NCBI GenBank assembly: GCA_963920685.1
Contig: OY987331.1
Location: forward strand, 50,034,523 to 50,098,522
Length of the DNA: 64,000 nucleotides
Origin: Polydrusus tereticollis
Taxonomy: Eukaryota > Arthropoda > Insecta > Coleoptera > Curculionidae
Direction of reading: 5' to 3'
A model generated the notes under the pieces. It did no database searches. It saw only the letters and a program-made list of their open reading frames with translations, and had not been told where the DNA came from. Made by a program: the position numbers and the translations under genes. Shown here one piece after another: positions 11,031-21,869 of the stretch (positions are counted from its first letter, which is position 1; every line of letters starts with the position of its first letter).

Positions 11031-11974
11031 GACAGAAATTCATATACTTCTTGAAAATTGAAATATTATTAATTTCTGATGAAAATCCTTCAACGTAAAC
11101 CACGAACTGTCGATCTACATGTGTCTTTGTATTCGGGACAGTTACAACAAGGTGGGTTTCAAATTCCTTAATATCTTCAATTTTCATTTTACATAACTCC
11201 ACTCGGCGACATGCCCCAGTGATGCCCACAATGAGTACCACCTGAAACAAGCAAATAAGTTGTTATTTAAAAGTAGATTTTAAAAAAATCGCAATTAAGT
11301 ACCTTCATTAATAAAAACTTCTCATCTGGTGCCGTAACAAGAAATTTTACAACCTCATTCTTGGAGAATGCCTTTGAATTCTCAGCTTTGTATCCCACAG
11401 ACTTCATTTTTAAATATGCCATTAGTTTTGCATACCTGCTTATGTCGACATTATTTTTGATACTTATACTGCCGCCCTAAGGAAGAAGGTCCTATCTGCA
11501 AAATATTGGTTTTAAGATAATTCGACTTTCGCCTATTTTTGAAAGCCTTTCCCTGTATTTACTTGTAAAGGTTTAAATTTGCCATACATAATTGAAATGT
11601 GTGTTTAAATCATATGGCTATTAGAAAATTAAAACTAGTAAACGAACTTTGAATTTACAGCAGATAGGACAATTATCCTCAGTAAAGTTACAGCAGATAG
11701 GACCTTCTTCCTTAGGACGGCAGTATAGTAGATCTGAGCATTGAGTAATAACTCCATAAAGAGGATGATTTACTGTCCTTAAATTTATCCACAAAATAGG
11801 CAAGCATTACATCTTCACTAATTGCTTTAACTTTCTTTGATGGACACCAGTCCATGAAGAGCCCATATTCCTTCTCATATCTATGCCGTGATTCATTCGG
11901 CAATAAATTAAGGGTAGCTGTTTTAGCAATGTCCAGAACTTCCTTCGGAATTTAATCATCACTGCTGCTACTGA
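11031..11974 (-). pseudogene. Crypton-like tyrosine recombinase gene, interrupted by a MITE
   Basis: The gene is read leftwards. MEVSSSSDD, then a stop codon, then IPKEVLDIAKTATLNLLPNE begins the protein, followed by SRHRYEKEYGLFMDWC (core-binding fold). After removal of a 255-base MITE (11469-11723) the frame continues through SRYAKLMAYLKMKSVGYK. A clean intron (11242-11302, GTACTT...TTTCAG) separates this from VVLIVGITGACRRVELCKM, which carries the arginine block of tyrosine recombinases. The C-terminal RHRY part is missing beyond 11031. The family would integrate by strand exchange. This copy is broken by the stop, the MITE and 3' loss. Confidence 0.7.
11469..11723. mobile_element. MITE inserted in a Crypton-like exon
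   Basis: Ends CTGCCGCCCTAAGGAAGAAG and the inverse (CTTCTTCCTTAGGACGGCAG) are flanked by TA on both sides (11467-11468 and 11724-11725). Removing the element restores an uninterrupted reading frame across the exon. It has no coding capacity. The internal phrase CAGCAGATAGGAC is repeated twice. Confidence 0.85.
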
Positions 11975-12226
11975 CTTCCATTTAAAGGACGTAAAACACA
12001 CTTTCACGAAATTGTTACAAAAATAATTATCGTTTATTCCGTCGTCAAGTTTTACATCTGTCATATAAAAGCCAACTATTAAATTTCTATAATTTATTTC
12101 CCTAGCAACCTGATGTTAAATGCATTGTTGATAACGACTAACGAGGCACCTACGGGGTAAATTAAGACAGTGCTCTTTTAGAGTTTTAATATTGGTGCCC
12201 TAAAACATGCTTGTAGATAAAATATC

Positions 12227-12349
12227 GTACAATACACTTACGGTAGGTGTCTTTACCGCATTTGCGTGATTTACCAAACTCGCCTTCGGCTCGTTTTGTT
12301 AAACATCACGCGCATGCGGTAAAGACGTACCTACCGTACTTGTATTGTA
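12227..12349. repeat. Large imperfect palindrome
   Basis: Inverted arms 12227-12272 and 12301-12349 share ACGGTAGGT, GTCTTTACCGCAT and GCGTGAT blocks. The loop contains CTCGCCTTCGGCTCG. The unit resembles the GC-rich hairpin in repeat X in style but not in sequence. It may be a non-autonomous fold-back element. Confidence 0.75.
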
Positions 12350-14440
12350 ATATACTATTATGATTATACAGGATTAAAAGGTGTCCTGTATACATTTTTT
12401 TTAGATAGCAACAATATTTTGTATACAGTATAGGTGCAAGGTGCCTTTTTGGCTCCTCACGATACACCCTTTTTATTACTTCGCTAAAACAACAAAAAAC
12501 TTACCTGGTCGCTTTTTGGAAACCGGTGCATTTTCACACTTTCCCACTTTGTACTTTACATCCGGAACGCAACAGTAAATTACCATTTTAGCAGAATAAA
12601 CTTTATACGTCGCGCCGCTTCGTTTAAAAATTTAATTTTAAAATGTCAATGTCGCTTGGGTCCGACTCCGGAAGATATTTTTATTATGGATCACCGAATA
12701 AGTCATATTTTTATCTTTATCGCACCTTAGCTGGTACGGTTGAATTCAGAGAGAGAAAGATACAGAACGTTCACCACGCTCATTCTCAATACATCTTTTG
12801 TCGCTACCAACGTTAGGATATGAACAATTGAACAACCTTATAAAATAAAATCCCTACAATAGCGCCATAAGCGTCTGGTTGAAGAACTAAACGAACGGGG
12901 AACTATCTTCACCATTTAAGTTATCCTAGCCTGCTACTGACAGATAAAGAAGCATTACTTTGACGTTTATTTCTCATGGCTAGCTAGACAAAAAAGGAGA
13001 GAAATGGGTTTTATTGCAATTTTGAGGATTTAATTTGTAAAAATGAATATACCGCGAAAACTAGAAGAGATGGGTATAGAAAAACCTTAATAAAAGTTAT
13101 AAAGGACCAACAACTGTACACGATAGAGTAGTCAGATATAGGGTGTTCCATTTAAAAAATCAAAGAAAAGTTAGTTTAAAATTCGTCAACTTTGCAGGAT
13201 TGTAGCAAACACCCTGTATTAATTAAATAATTACGGGCAAGTTTAAACTCTTCAATAAATGTCTATCTTCTCTCTTGTCAATTTTCATTATTATAATTGC
13301 TGGATTGGAAGTTTAGCAGGTTTCATAAGACCAGGTTTTTTTTTTAACGATTTAAGGAATTTTTTAAATAAGCTGGCAACATCGCAATAAATTTAAAAAA
13401 AGGTAATTTTTTAGCTGTTCGCTTTTGTGAAACACCCTGTATAATTGAAAATATTTTTAAATTGTAGACCTCTTTGCCTTATATAACCTACATATAAACT
13501 TTTGTTTCAATTATTAAATGTAAGGGAGATATGGTACCTTGTCAGACTATTGCGCCACCCAGTACCTTTTTTAAACAAAAGATGCATTGAAATACGAATT
13601 TACTATAAAAATATTTTATACATCGAGGCGCAAACAATTTTTGAAGCTTTATATGTATAGCAAGTGCTGCTGCTGGCGCTCTCCTCAAGATACATCAAGA
13701 TTGTTGTAAGATCTGGATTTCGCATCCCAAATAAACCCTTACTACCAAATATCGTAAAAATTCTGCTATTAATAAGATAAAGATTTGGAAAAAAGTTATT
13801 TCGGAAACTATCAACTTTTGGACTAAGGTAAGTTGGATTAGATCGTCATATCCGTAGGAATTTGTGCTCACAGTTAGTGTACAGACCTTTTAGAGATACC
13901 CTGTATAATATAATTTAAACGGCCTTGCAGTCAAGCCAACAATAGCATTATAAATTCATTTCGGTTATCGGCAAAAAAAACCAGCAGTAATGGGTTTTAC
14001 AATTGCTGTTCGTAGCGCTTAAACTATTCGATGAATTATTCCGCCATTATTCGATTTTGCCTATTGAAATGGATGAGATATGGTGTCCCAATTGAGCCCA
14101 ATATTGTATCATTGTGTCGCCTAACTACGCCCGTTTATATGCACGCTTATTCCTTAGGGAACAATAGTGGATAATCATTTATTGAACAGTGACGGTGCAT
14201 CCATCCAGGGTCCAATAGCGTTACTTGGCGCCCCCTTTCCCAATTTTATTATCTATGGTTATTGAATAAACACATTTCATGATTTTTGCCATAAACAGCT
14301 AATTTTTAGAAATATTCCTGTAATTCCTGTGGTGGGGGCATTAATAATAAAAATGAACATATTGTCCCGAAATATTAAATAGGAATTTAAAATACCTTTA
14401 TCAACAAACAATAATAATAGTAAACTTTTTAACGTTTGTT
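12350..14440. other. No supported gene; scattered MITE-like termini
   Basis: No coding region was found. Sequences of the type TATAGGGTGTTCC (about 13138) and AACACCCTGTATA (about 13432-13444) could be the ends of a roughly 300-base non-autonomous element. Further ACCCTGTAT ends lie at about 13214 and 13902. None is paired confidently. Confidence 0.4.
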
Positions 14441-14449
14441 GTCAGTGTC

Positions 14450-15401
14450 CACAAATCACCGAAATAAATTTAGATACGCAACTGGACTCTTAGAACTGTC
14501 AAAAACTAATTGGCGCTGATGTCCTAGTATTTGCGATCCGAAACGCGCGTGAAAGAAAGAAATCTGTTTGGCAACTATGGGTAAAAATAAAGAAAACTGT
14601 TTTACCAACTTTTGATGAAATCTGTTTTATCGGAGATATTGGTGCCGCTTTAAAATTTAAAATATTCCTTGATTTAAATATTAATTTTTTTCTGCTTTTA
14701 TTTTAAGTTTAAGGATACACGTTATTTCCAACTCTTGTTTTTAAGTTTGGAGTAAATACCTTGTTGGTAAAGTTACAAATAATGTATATCTAAGAGCTCA
14801 AATAGAAAGCAGGAAAAAAGGAATTATTTAAACCAAGCAATACCTATTTAAAAAAATTCAGCTGACTAAAATAAAGCGAAATATGTAATAAAACATTATT
14901 TTTAAGATAAAAAATTATCGGATCTCTTCTTGGCAAGAGGTGTCGCATGCCATGTTTATTTAAACAGCTTGGAACACAACATTTCTGAGGTTTTAACGGA
15001 GGTGTGTAGTCTTCCATAACGGAAATAAATACGCGAACTTTAATTAAACAAACCGAAATCACACTAAAACTAAACAAAAAGTCAAAAGAACTATCGAAAA
15101 AACACGCTAATAGTACACACAGAGACCGAACGATCACAAACGGCATGAAAATTCAACACAACTTAAAAGAAAATCAAGAATAGAAAATTGACAATACACT
15201 TCAAATTTTTGACAACAACGAAATCTGGGCGGGCGCTTCTTCTCGATCGCAAATGAACGCGGTGCCCTCTATACGAACTTAGCTAAACCAGATTGGGCGA
15301 TGCCACTACCGGCGCCATCTACGAAATGCGATCCAAACAGAATAATAATGTTTGGCGGGAACGCCCAGCTTACGTATCTAAATTTATTTCGGTGATTTGT
15401 G
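14450..15401. repeat. 29-base perfect inverted repeat around a THAP-like ORF
   Basis: CACAAATCACCGAAATAAAT and the following nine bases at 14450-14478 recur inverted at 15373-15401. Between them a minus-strand frame (14844-15146) includes KCCVPSCLNKHGMRHLLP. The pair could be the termini of a decayed DNA transposon. No target duplication was identified. Confidence 0.5.
14844..15146 (-). CDS. Short ORF with THAP-like zinc-finger start
   Basis: A 100-residue frame. From its internal methionine (MEDYTPPLKPQKCCVPSCLN) it resembles the first third of a C2CH THAP zinc finger, with the spaced cysteines CCVPSC followed by a basic stretch HGMRHLLPRRD. The rest (IIFYLKNNVLL...) does not resemble the family, so this may be a first exon, a fragment of a P-element-like transposase, or chance. 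THAP fingers bind DNA. Function here is unproven. Confidence 0.3.
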   Translation of the reverse strand: MPFVIVRSLCVLLACFFDSSFDFLFSFSVISVCLIKVRVFISVMEDYTPPLKPQKCCVPSCLNKHGMRHLLPRRDPIIFYLKNNVLLHISLYFSQLNFFK

Positions 15402-15827
15402 GTCAGTGTCTAAAATGTCATTTGATGATACAAGTGTTAAAAATAAATACAGTAAACTCCTTTGTTTGCGACAGCCTCAATAAAGTGACCACTTGCGGTA
15501 AACGACCGGTTATGAATTCCACATTATTTAAAATTGGAAATGCCAATATTTTATACTCCTCTTTACCGACCCATCTGCTAAACGACTGCGAGCACTCATC
15601 ATAGGAATTTTTAGTAAACATTAATGCTAAACACAGCCTCCATTAGGGGCAGTAAAACCCGACCCTACAACTCTTAAGAAATATAGGTACAGTTGACGAC
15701 ATTTAATTTCGTACACTAAACTGTGACACTGTAGATGCAACTTTTTTACCTTTATTACCTTTGTAACGTATTAATTGTTATCATGATATGTGTCAAAGTA
15801 TTGTCATCATCATATTTGATTGAAGAA

Positions 15828-16321
15828 ATGCCTTATTTAAGTATTATTGAAAAAGCAAGAATAATATGTTTAGAAGAAATAGGGTGGTCTTATGGAAGAA
15901 TAGCTGATCATTTTAGAGTACCTAGAAGTACTGTTCAAGGAATTGTAAAAAAATGGCGCTATCATCAAACACTTGTAGGGTCTGTTGGGTCAGGTTTAAA
16001 TAATAGAAAATCATCAAATGAAGAAGACCGAAATTTGGTAGAGTATTTAGGGCACAATCCATTTAAAACTGCAGTATCCGCTATGCACAGAACAGGGTTC
16101 CCGGCTTCATCTAGAACTGAGCAACGCCGAGTAAGACAATGTTCCGAATTAAGAAATCGAGCAGCTGCATCCAAACCGTTTTTAAAAAATAGTGATAGGG
16201 AACAAAGAATTGGTTTTGCTATGCAATATTTACCAGAAAATGATTTTTTTTTTGGGCAAAATGTTATCTTTTCCGATTAGAAAACTTTTCAGTCTACATA
16301 TATTGGAAGGATTCGAGTATA
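15828..16321 (+). pseudogene. Tc1-like transposase, 5' part
   Basis: Starts at ATG 15828 (MPYLSIIEKARIICLEEIGW). The helix-turn-helix region includes YGRIADHFRVPRSTVQGIVK. The frame runs to the first catalytic block VIFSD, where the next codon, expected to be glutamate, is TAG. The DD41D element E1 then interrupts the gene in the phrase RIRVYRPPN. The continuation is at 18178-18663. Confidence 0.85.
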
Positions 16322-18175
16322 CCGGGTGCTGCATCGTCGAGCGGGACATAGGAAATCCCATGTAATTTTAAATGGGGTCAATTATTGGCTTCCCTAATTA
16401 TTTTAGAGAAAAATTCTATTTAGGTTTATTAAAGAGCACTAAAACCCACATTCAAAAGAATAACTTTAGATATTTTTGATGAGCCCGTTTACGGGTTATC
16501 GCCGATTTCTTTTTAACTATTTCTCCTTTTTATGGCCCCGTATTTGCGGGCACCAGTCAAGGTAAAAGATGACTGTCAAATAAAGTTGTCATTTTGAAAT
16601 GTGTGCTTTATTGTTATAAAAACTCGTACATCGAAAATATTAAAGGTGTATTTATGAGTACAAATTAATCTGAATAAAACTAAAATAAAGTATCCAATTA
16701 CAAGGTTAATTATGACATTTTACATGTTTCAATATTTTACTAATTAATAGGTAGGTACTATTAAATTGTTAGAACTTTAGGATTTAAGAAGATGTTCAAA
16801 TATTCCTCCATTTACTGCTAGACAATAACCTAGGCGGTCATAAAATTCTCTTCTTACATTCGCTAGTTGGTAAACTGAAATTCTATTGCATTCGGCAGAA
16901 ATAGCATTTTTTAACTCGTCTAGATTTGGGTATTTTTTATCTTTGTATATTCTGTTTTTTAAATGGCCCCAGAGAAAGAAATCATTTGGCGATAAATCAG
17001 GAGACCTGGCTGGCCAATTTACTGTATGATTTAAGCCAATAACATTTCCATTAAAAGCACGGTTTAAATATTCCCGGACAGCCAGGGTACTATGTGCCGG
17101 GCAGCCATCCATTTGGTACCAAACTTCCTGATTTTCCCTGGCGGCATCATGTAAAGTAGGTAAAATATGATCTTCAAGTAGTTCCAAAAAATATTCTGCA
17201 TTTAAATTTCGTGTAAGAAATAATGGCCCGATAATATTTTTTCCGAAAATCCCAGCCCATACATTAACTTTTTGTGGATATTGCGTCCTTGTTTCCACAA
17301 ACCTGTGTTGGTTTTCTTTGCTCCAATATCGATAATTTTGAACATTGGGTTCATTGTTTAAGGTAAATGTGCATTCGTCAGTGAAACAAATGTTTTTTAA
17401 AAATTCCCTATCCATGTTTGCTCTTTCCATCATACCAAAACAAAACTCCTGTCGTCGTATTTCGTCCCTATCTCTTAGCTCTTGGTACTTTTCATATTTG
17501 TATGAATAATATTTATGTCGTTTCAAAGCTCGTAATGCTGTGGTGTGATCTAATCCTATGTCATCCTCAAGTTTCCTTGTGCTGATCTTCCCATCATTTT
17601 CTTCCACGCACAATAAAACTTGCCCTATCATTTCTTGCATCTCTTCTTTGTTCCTGCCTTTCTTCACATCTGCAGTTATTTATTACAGTGCCTTTTGTCT
17701 CAAATTTCTTGATAGTCCTTTCGACTGTAGATTTTGCAGGTATCGGTCTATTCGGATACAGAGCAGCAAACATGTCTGACACATTTTGATAACTATTTCC
17801 TTAATAATACCATTTAATCATCAATATTTTTTGTTTAGAAGTGTAATTCATGGCTAATATTTTCGATGTACGAGTTTTTATAACAATAAAGCACACATTT
17901 CAAAATGACAACTTTATTTGACAGTCATCTTTTACCTTGACTGGTGCCCGCAAATACGGGGCCATAAAAAGGAGAAATAGTTAAAAAGAAATCGGCGATA
18001 ACCCGTAAACGGGCTCATCAAAAATATCTAAAGTTATTCTTTTGAATGTGGGTTTTAGTGCTCTTTAATAAACCTAAATAGAATTTTTCTCTAAAATAAT
18101 TAGGGAAGCCAATAATTGACCCCATTTAAAATTACATGGGATTTCCTATGTCCCGCTCGACGATGCAACACCCGG
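16322..18175 (-). mobile_element. DD41D Tc1/mariner element E1
   Basis: Ends CCGGGTGCTGCATCGTCGAG and the inverse, with long terminal inverted repeats of about 320 bases. TA lies on both sides (16320-16321 and 18176-18177). The host codon sequence is continuous when E1 and one TA are removed. Almost identical to E2 at 56483-58329. Confidence 0.9.
16777..17851 (-). pseudogene. DD41D transposase, E1 copy, two disablements
   Basis: Homologue of the intact E2 transposase. It starts at ATG 17851 (MNYTS) and has a stop in place of the glutamine in YYQG near the start. A 5-base deletion near 17626 relative to E2 shifts frame between GRK and VLLCVEENDG. From 17667 the frame is open to the end and contains CFTDECTF, WYQMDGCPAHS and ARSPDLSPNDFFLWG. 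Forty-one residues separate the second and third aspartates. Confidence 0.85.
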
Positions 18176-18177
18176 TA

Positions 18178-18663
18178 TAGACCACCAAATTCCCGATATG
18201 ATGAGAAGTATACTTAAAAAAAGCAAACCAGTGGACGTTTCTCGGTTATTGTGTGGGCATGTATAAGTGTTCACGGTGCAGGTGTATGCTGGAATATTGG
18301 TGGAACATTAACGATAGTTTTTGAAGAAAATAACTTTATATTTCAGCAGGATTGCAGGATAACTGCCCTGCATAAGTACTGCAAGAAATGTAGGTAAGTA
18401 ACGGGTTTAGAGAAAACAACGTAATATGTCTGCCTTGGTTCTCAAGAAGTCCTGATTTAAATCCGATTGAAAATGTTTGGGGATTGATGGTAAAAGAAAT
18501 GTATAAAATAAATTTTAAACCACAGAATGAAATAAAGTTATTCGATAAAATAGAAGAAATTTGGGAATTGCTAACTCCGGATTACACCAGAAGTATTATT
18601 TTGTCAATGCCAAGAAGATTACGATTAGTGTTAGAATCCAATGGCGCAGCAATTAAATATTAG
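18178..18663 (+). pseudogene. Tc1-like transposase, 3' part
   Basis: Continuation of the gene at 15828 after E1. An N-terminal stretch reads SVHGAGVCWNIGGTL. A degraded second catalytic block follows, then an open stretch FSRSPDLNPIENVWGLMVKE with the DDE glutamate, ending LRLVLESNGAAIKY and TAG at 18661. Frameshifts lie between the blocks. Confidence 0.8.
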
Positions 18664-19122
18664 TATTTTATTTGTTGTTTGTTAATAAATTTACCCTTTT
18701 TGGCTTTATACTTTTGTAGTTTTCCTGGTTATGTTTTATAATTTTATAATTTCGCGCCTGTAATTTAAAGACAAAAATATTTAGAAATATCCATTATTAG
18801 TTATGGTAAAAAATCGTACATACAATTATTTACAGCTATGTAATATAGCTGGTGTTCTATCCAGGTATAAGCAGCAAGGTGAGAAACCCGTTTTACCCAA
18901 TTTTGTTGTAATTGGGTTATGTATGGGTGGAGTGTATGCATTTATATGTCGTTAACTGTACATACTCCCAACTCTGAGACAGAGGAAGAGGAATCTGAAC
19001 TTGCTCCAGTGTCGAAAATATCGAGTCTATCTAAAGCCTGCGTATGTTTAAAAGACATTAATTTCTGATTATTTTAAAAAATAAAAATTTTAAAGCAAAC
19101 ATACAGTAGGTTGTAGAATATA

Positions 19123-21093
19123 CAGTGCTGCCCAGAAGTCCGGAATAAAATTAATATATCCCTAACCTGTAACTTTTGGGGAAAATGCTCGGACACGCCA
19201 ATTTAGTTTTATATATGCTCACATTTTGACGTTATTCGTTTCTTTTTTTTATAGACATTTGTCAAAGATATGACAATATCGATCTTTTTTTTAAATGGAG
19301 ACATACAGCTTGTGATACATCATTTGAAAGCTAATATGTCGTACAAGTATGCTCATAAATTTTGGCGCGATTCTGTCAAGCTATTTCAAAATGGCGGCTG
19401 CTAAAAGTTAAAAAAAAATCCCTATTTAATTAAATAAGCGGAAATGATAAATCATTGATGTTTTTTTTCCTTTGAAGGTAAGAAATCTATATTGTTTCAC
19501 GTTCTGACATTTTGTGACATTGTGAACTTGTAAAATTAATTTAGGTATTTCCGAAGTATTATTTTACAATTTTCTAAACAAAAATGGTTTTGTCGGAAAG
19601 GCTGCGTATCGAAGGCTTGATATTGTTAGGATGTGGAGATAAAATAAGAAGTCAAAGTGAAGTGTATGTGCGTGTGTGGGCACTGTTAGTAAAATATTCC
19701 ACAAATTTAATGAACATTGCACAGTAAAGGACTTGCCTAGGAATGGACGGCCACGTGTTTTAGGCAACGATGAAAAATTGGATATTGCATTATCTCTGCA
19801 GGATAATCCGCATGTTTCAACAGTTTCATTGGCTCAAAATCATGATACATCTAGAGGTACTATTGGAATATTTCTGAAAGCAGAAAAATGCCACCCTTAT
19901 AAAGTATGTCTTGTCCAAGAGCTTTTAGAAGATGACTATGATAGGCGTTTGCAATTTTGCGAAGAAATGATGAGAGAGTGTGACGAGAATAATAGGTTTT
20001 CACAGAACATATTATTTTTGGATGAAGCTACTTTCTATTTAAAGGGGGTGGTTAACAGACATAATTATCGTTTCTGGAGTTAAGAAAATCCACGATGGAT
20101 ATTTGAAGCGCATACTTAGCGGCCCCAGAAAGTAAATGTATGGGCAGGTATCATTAATAACCGAATTTTAGGGCCATTCTTTTTGGAAGGAAACTCACAG
20201 CTGAACGGTGCCTGGATTTCTTAACCTTCGAGTTGAGGCCTGCTCTAGCTGTAATTTTTCCCAACGAAGTAGATCCAGATATACCTAATGAAACAATTTG
20301 GTTTCAGCAAGATGGTGCTCCCCCGCATTTTGGTGTCAATGTGAGAAGATATTTAGATCAGATATTTTCAGGTCGATGGATTGGACGACGTGGTACAATT
20401 GAATGGGCACCGAGGTCCCCAGAGTTAATGCCTCTAGACTATTTTCCTCGGGTATATTTAACAGAAAAAGTTTACCAAAATAGGCCAAATAATATTGAAG
20501 GTTTGAAAAACAAAATTAGATTGGAGACACATAACATACTGGCTGAAGCCATTCAAAGTTCCGTTGACGGAGAGGGTGGAGGACATTTCCAGCATTTGCC
20601 ACGTTAAACCACCTTTTTGTTGTGTTTTGTTATGCTTCGTTACATTTTTATTTTTTTTGACAAAATAAATAACAAATAAACCATAACTATTGTTAAGTCA
20701 CAATGTCACAAAATGTCAGACCGTGAAACAATGAAGATTTCTTGACTTGAAAGGTAAAAAAAAACATCAATGATTTATTTCCGCTTATCGAAATAGGGAT
20801 TTTTTAAAAACTTCTAACAGTCGCCATTTTGAAATAGCTTGACAGAATCGCGTCAAAATGTATGAGCATACTGTTCGAGATATTAGCTTTCAAATGATGT
20901 ATCACAAGCTGTATGTTTCCATTAAAAAAAAAGATCGATGTCGTCATATCTTTGACAAATGTTTATAAAAAAACAAACGAATAACATCACAATGTGAGCA
21001 TATATAAAACTAAATTGACGTGTCCGTGCATTTTCCCCAAAAGTTACAGGTTAAGGCTATATTAATTTTATTCCGGACTTCTGGGCAGCCTTG
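19123..21093 (+). mobile_element. DD41D Tc1/mariner element D in pogo A
   Basis: Ends CAGTGCTGCCCAGAAGTCCG and its inverse (CGGACTTCTGGGCAGCCTTG), with TA flanks (19121-19122 and 21094-21095). Terminal inverted repeats are about 400 bases long (to about 19526 and from about 20697). This is a different subfamily from E1. Confidence 0.85.
19584..20607 (+). pseudogene. DD41D transposase, element D
   Basis: Starts at ATG 19584 (MVLSERLRIEGLILLGCGDK) and shifts frame near 19676 into KIFHKFNEHCTVKDLPRNGR. It then has RRLQFCEEMMRE, LFLDEATFYL (first aspartate), a stop in RFWS*ENPRW, and RPQKVNVWAGI. After another shift come IWFQQDGAPPHFG (second aspartate) and WAPRSPELMPLDYF (third). Spacing between the last two aspartates is 41 residues. 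Inactive because of at least two frameshifts and stops. Confidence 0.85.
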
Positions 21094-21504
21094 TATATGT
21101 TAGTATGCACGTGCAGTATATAAATATTGGTAAATCGGCTTTATCTCATTTAATTTTAGTTCTGATAAATTTAAACAAAAATATTTAAAATTGTTTGAAT
21201 TTTTCTCTCTTAACCGATCAATATTTAATTCCCCAAGGGTGGTCGCTATTGAGAGATTCTACTGTACAAGGATCTTTTTAACTTGTATTATTAACATTAA
21301 CATTTGTTGTACAATTTGAGCAACCAGAAATATCAATTTCTTCGGCAGTTCTCCTTATCAGTTGTCATTTTGTATGCCTGTGCAGGGAATGGAAATAATA
21401 GTAGTGGACAACGACTTTGTAAGAAGGCTTTTGGCAAATCTCTTAGGCGCGGATCCAACTTTTCGCTCAGGGGGCGGGAGGGGGGGGGGGATTAAATAAT
21501 TTAT

Positions 21505-21861
21505 TTATAATAGGAAGTGATTGACATCAAGTAGCAGTCCGAAGCGGACTAGCAGGGACTTGATAACTTTATCATCTTCTTCACCAACAGAGGTCTGTCT
21601 CAAGAATCTTTTCTGGAAATATAACTGGCAGATGCAAGACGTCCAATTTTTTAACTGAAAATGCAGATCTGTGAGTACAAAGTCTAGTAAGGGTGCATAG
21701 ATTGATACTCTGTAATATTCTTGGGCTGAGTTCATTTCATAGTTTGCACGATAAATCTGAATCTTTGAGAACTGAGAGTTACATAAAGATGCCGCCAATG
21801 AAGCAGCGTTGCCAGCTGTGTTCGGGTCACGCCACTCTAAAATCTTGGCCAGTTTCCACAA
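21505..21861 (-). pseudogene. hAT-like transposase fragment
   Basis: The phrase NSAQEYYRVSIYAPLLDFVL is the conserved entry to the C-terminal region of hAT-like proteins annotated as 52 kDa repressor/ZMYM-like. The preceding part GNAASLAASLCNSQFSKIQIYR fits the same family. A G-rich tract lies just outside (21470-21491), and another at 22131-22165. These may be element ends but could not be paired. Confidence 0.55.
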
Positions 21862-21869
21862 TTTTCACC

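Larger units (their letters stand above)
15690..18958 (+). mobile_element. Tc1-like transposon inserted in pogo A
   Basis: Ends CAGTTGACGACAT and inverse ATGTCGTTAACTG, with TA at 15688-15689 and 18959-18960. The pogo sequence resumes directly after the second TA. The element is itself split by DD41D element E1 at 16322-18175. Confidence 0.85.
15450..21264 (+). mobile_element. pogo/Tigger element A, internally deleted and multiply invaded
   Basis: The left end CAGTAAACTCCTTTG at 15450 and right end ...AGAGATTCTACTG at 21264 are flanked by TA (15448-15449 and 21265-21266). Terminal sequences match pogo copy B (54619-58451). Compared with copy B, the whole transposase centre is missing. What remains is 15450-15689, 18961-19122 and 21094-21264, separated by a Tc1-like element and a DD41D element. 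Confidence 0.85.

Noticed and set aside
16478..16505. TTGATGAGCCCGTTTACGGGTTATC hairpin in DD41D repeats
   Set aside because: Looks like a hammerhead stem II, but CUGA and GAAA are absent; it is simply a palindrome in the TIR.
17558..17954. Plus-strand ORFs over DD41D transposases (also at 57718-57954)
   Set aside because: Antisense shadows of the transposase N-terminal region.
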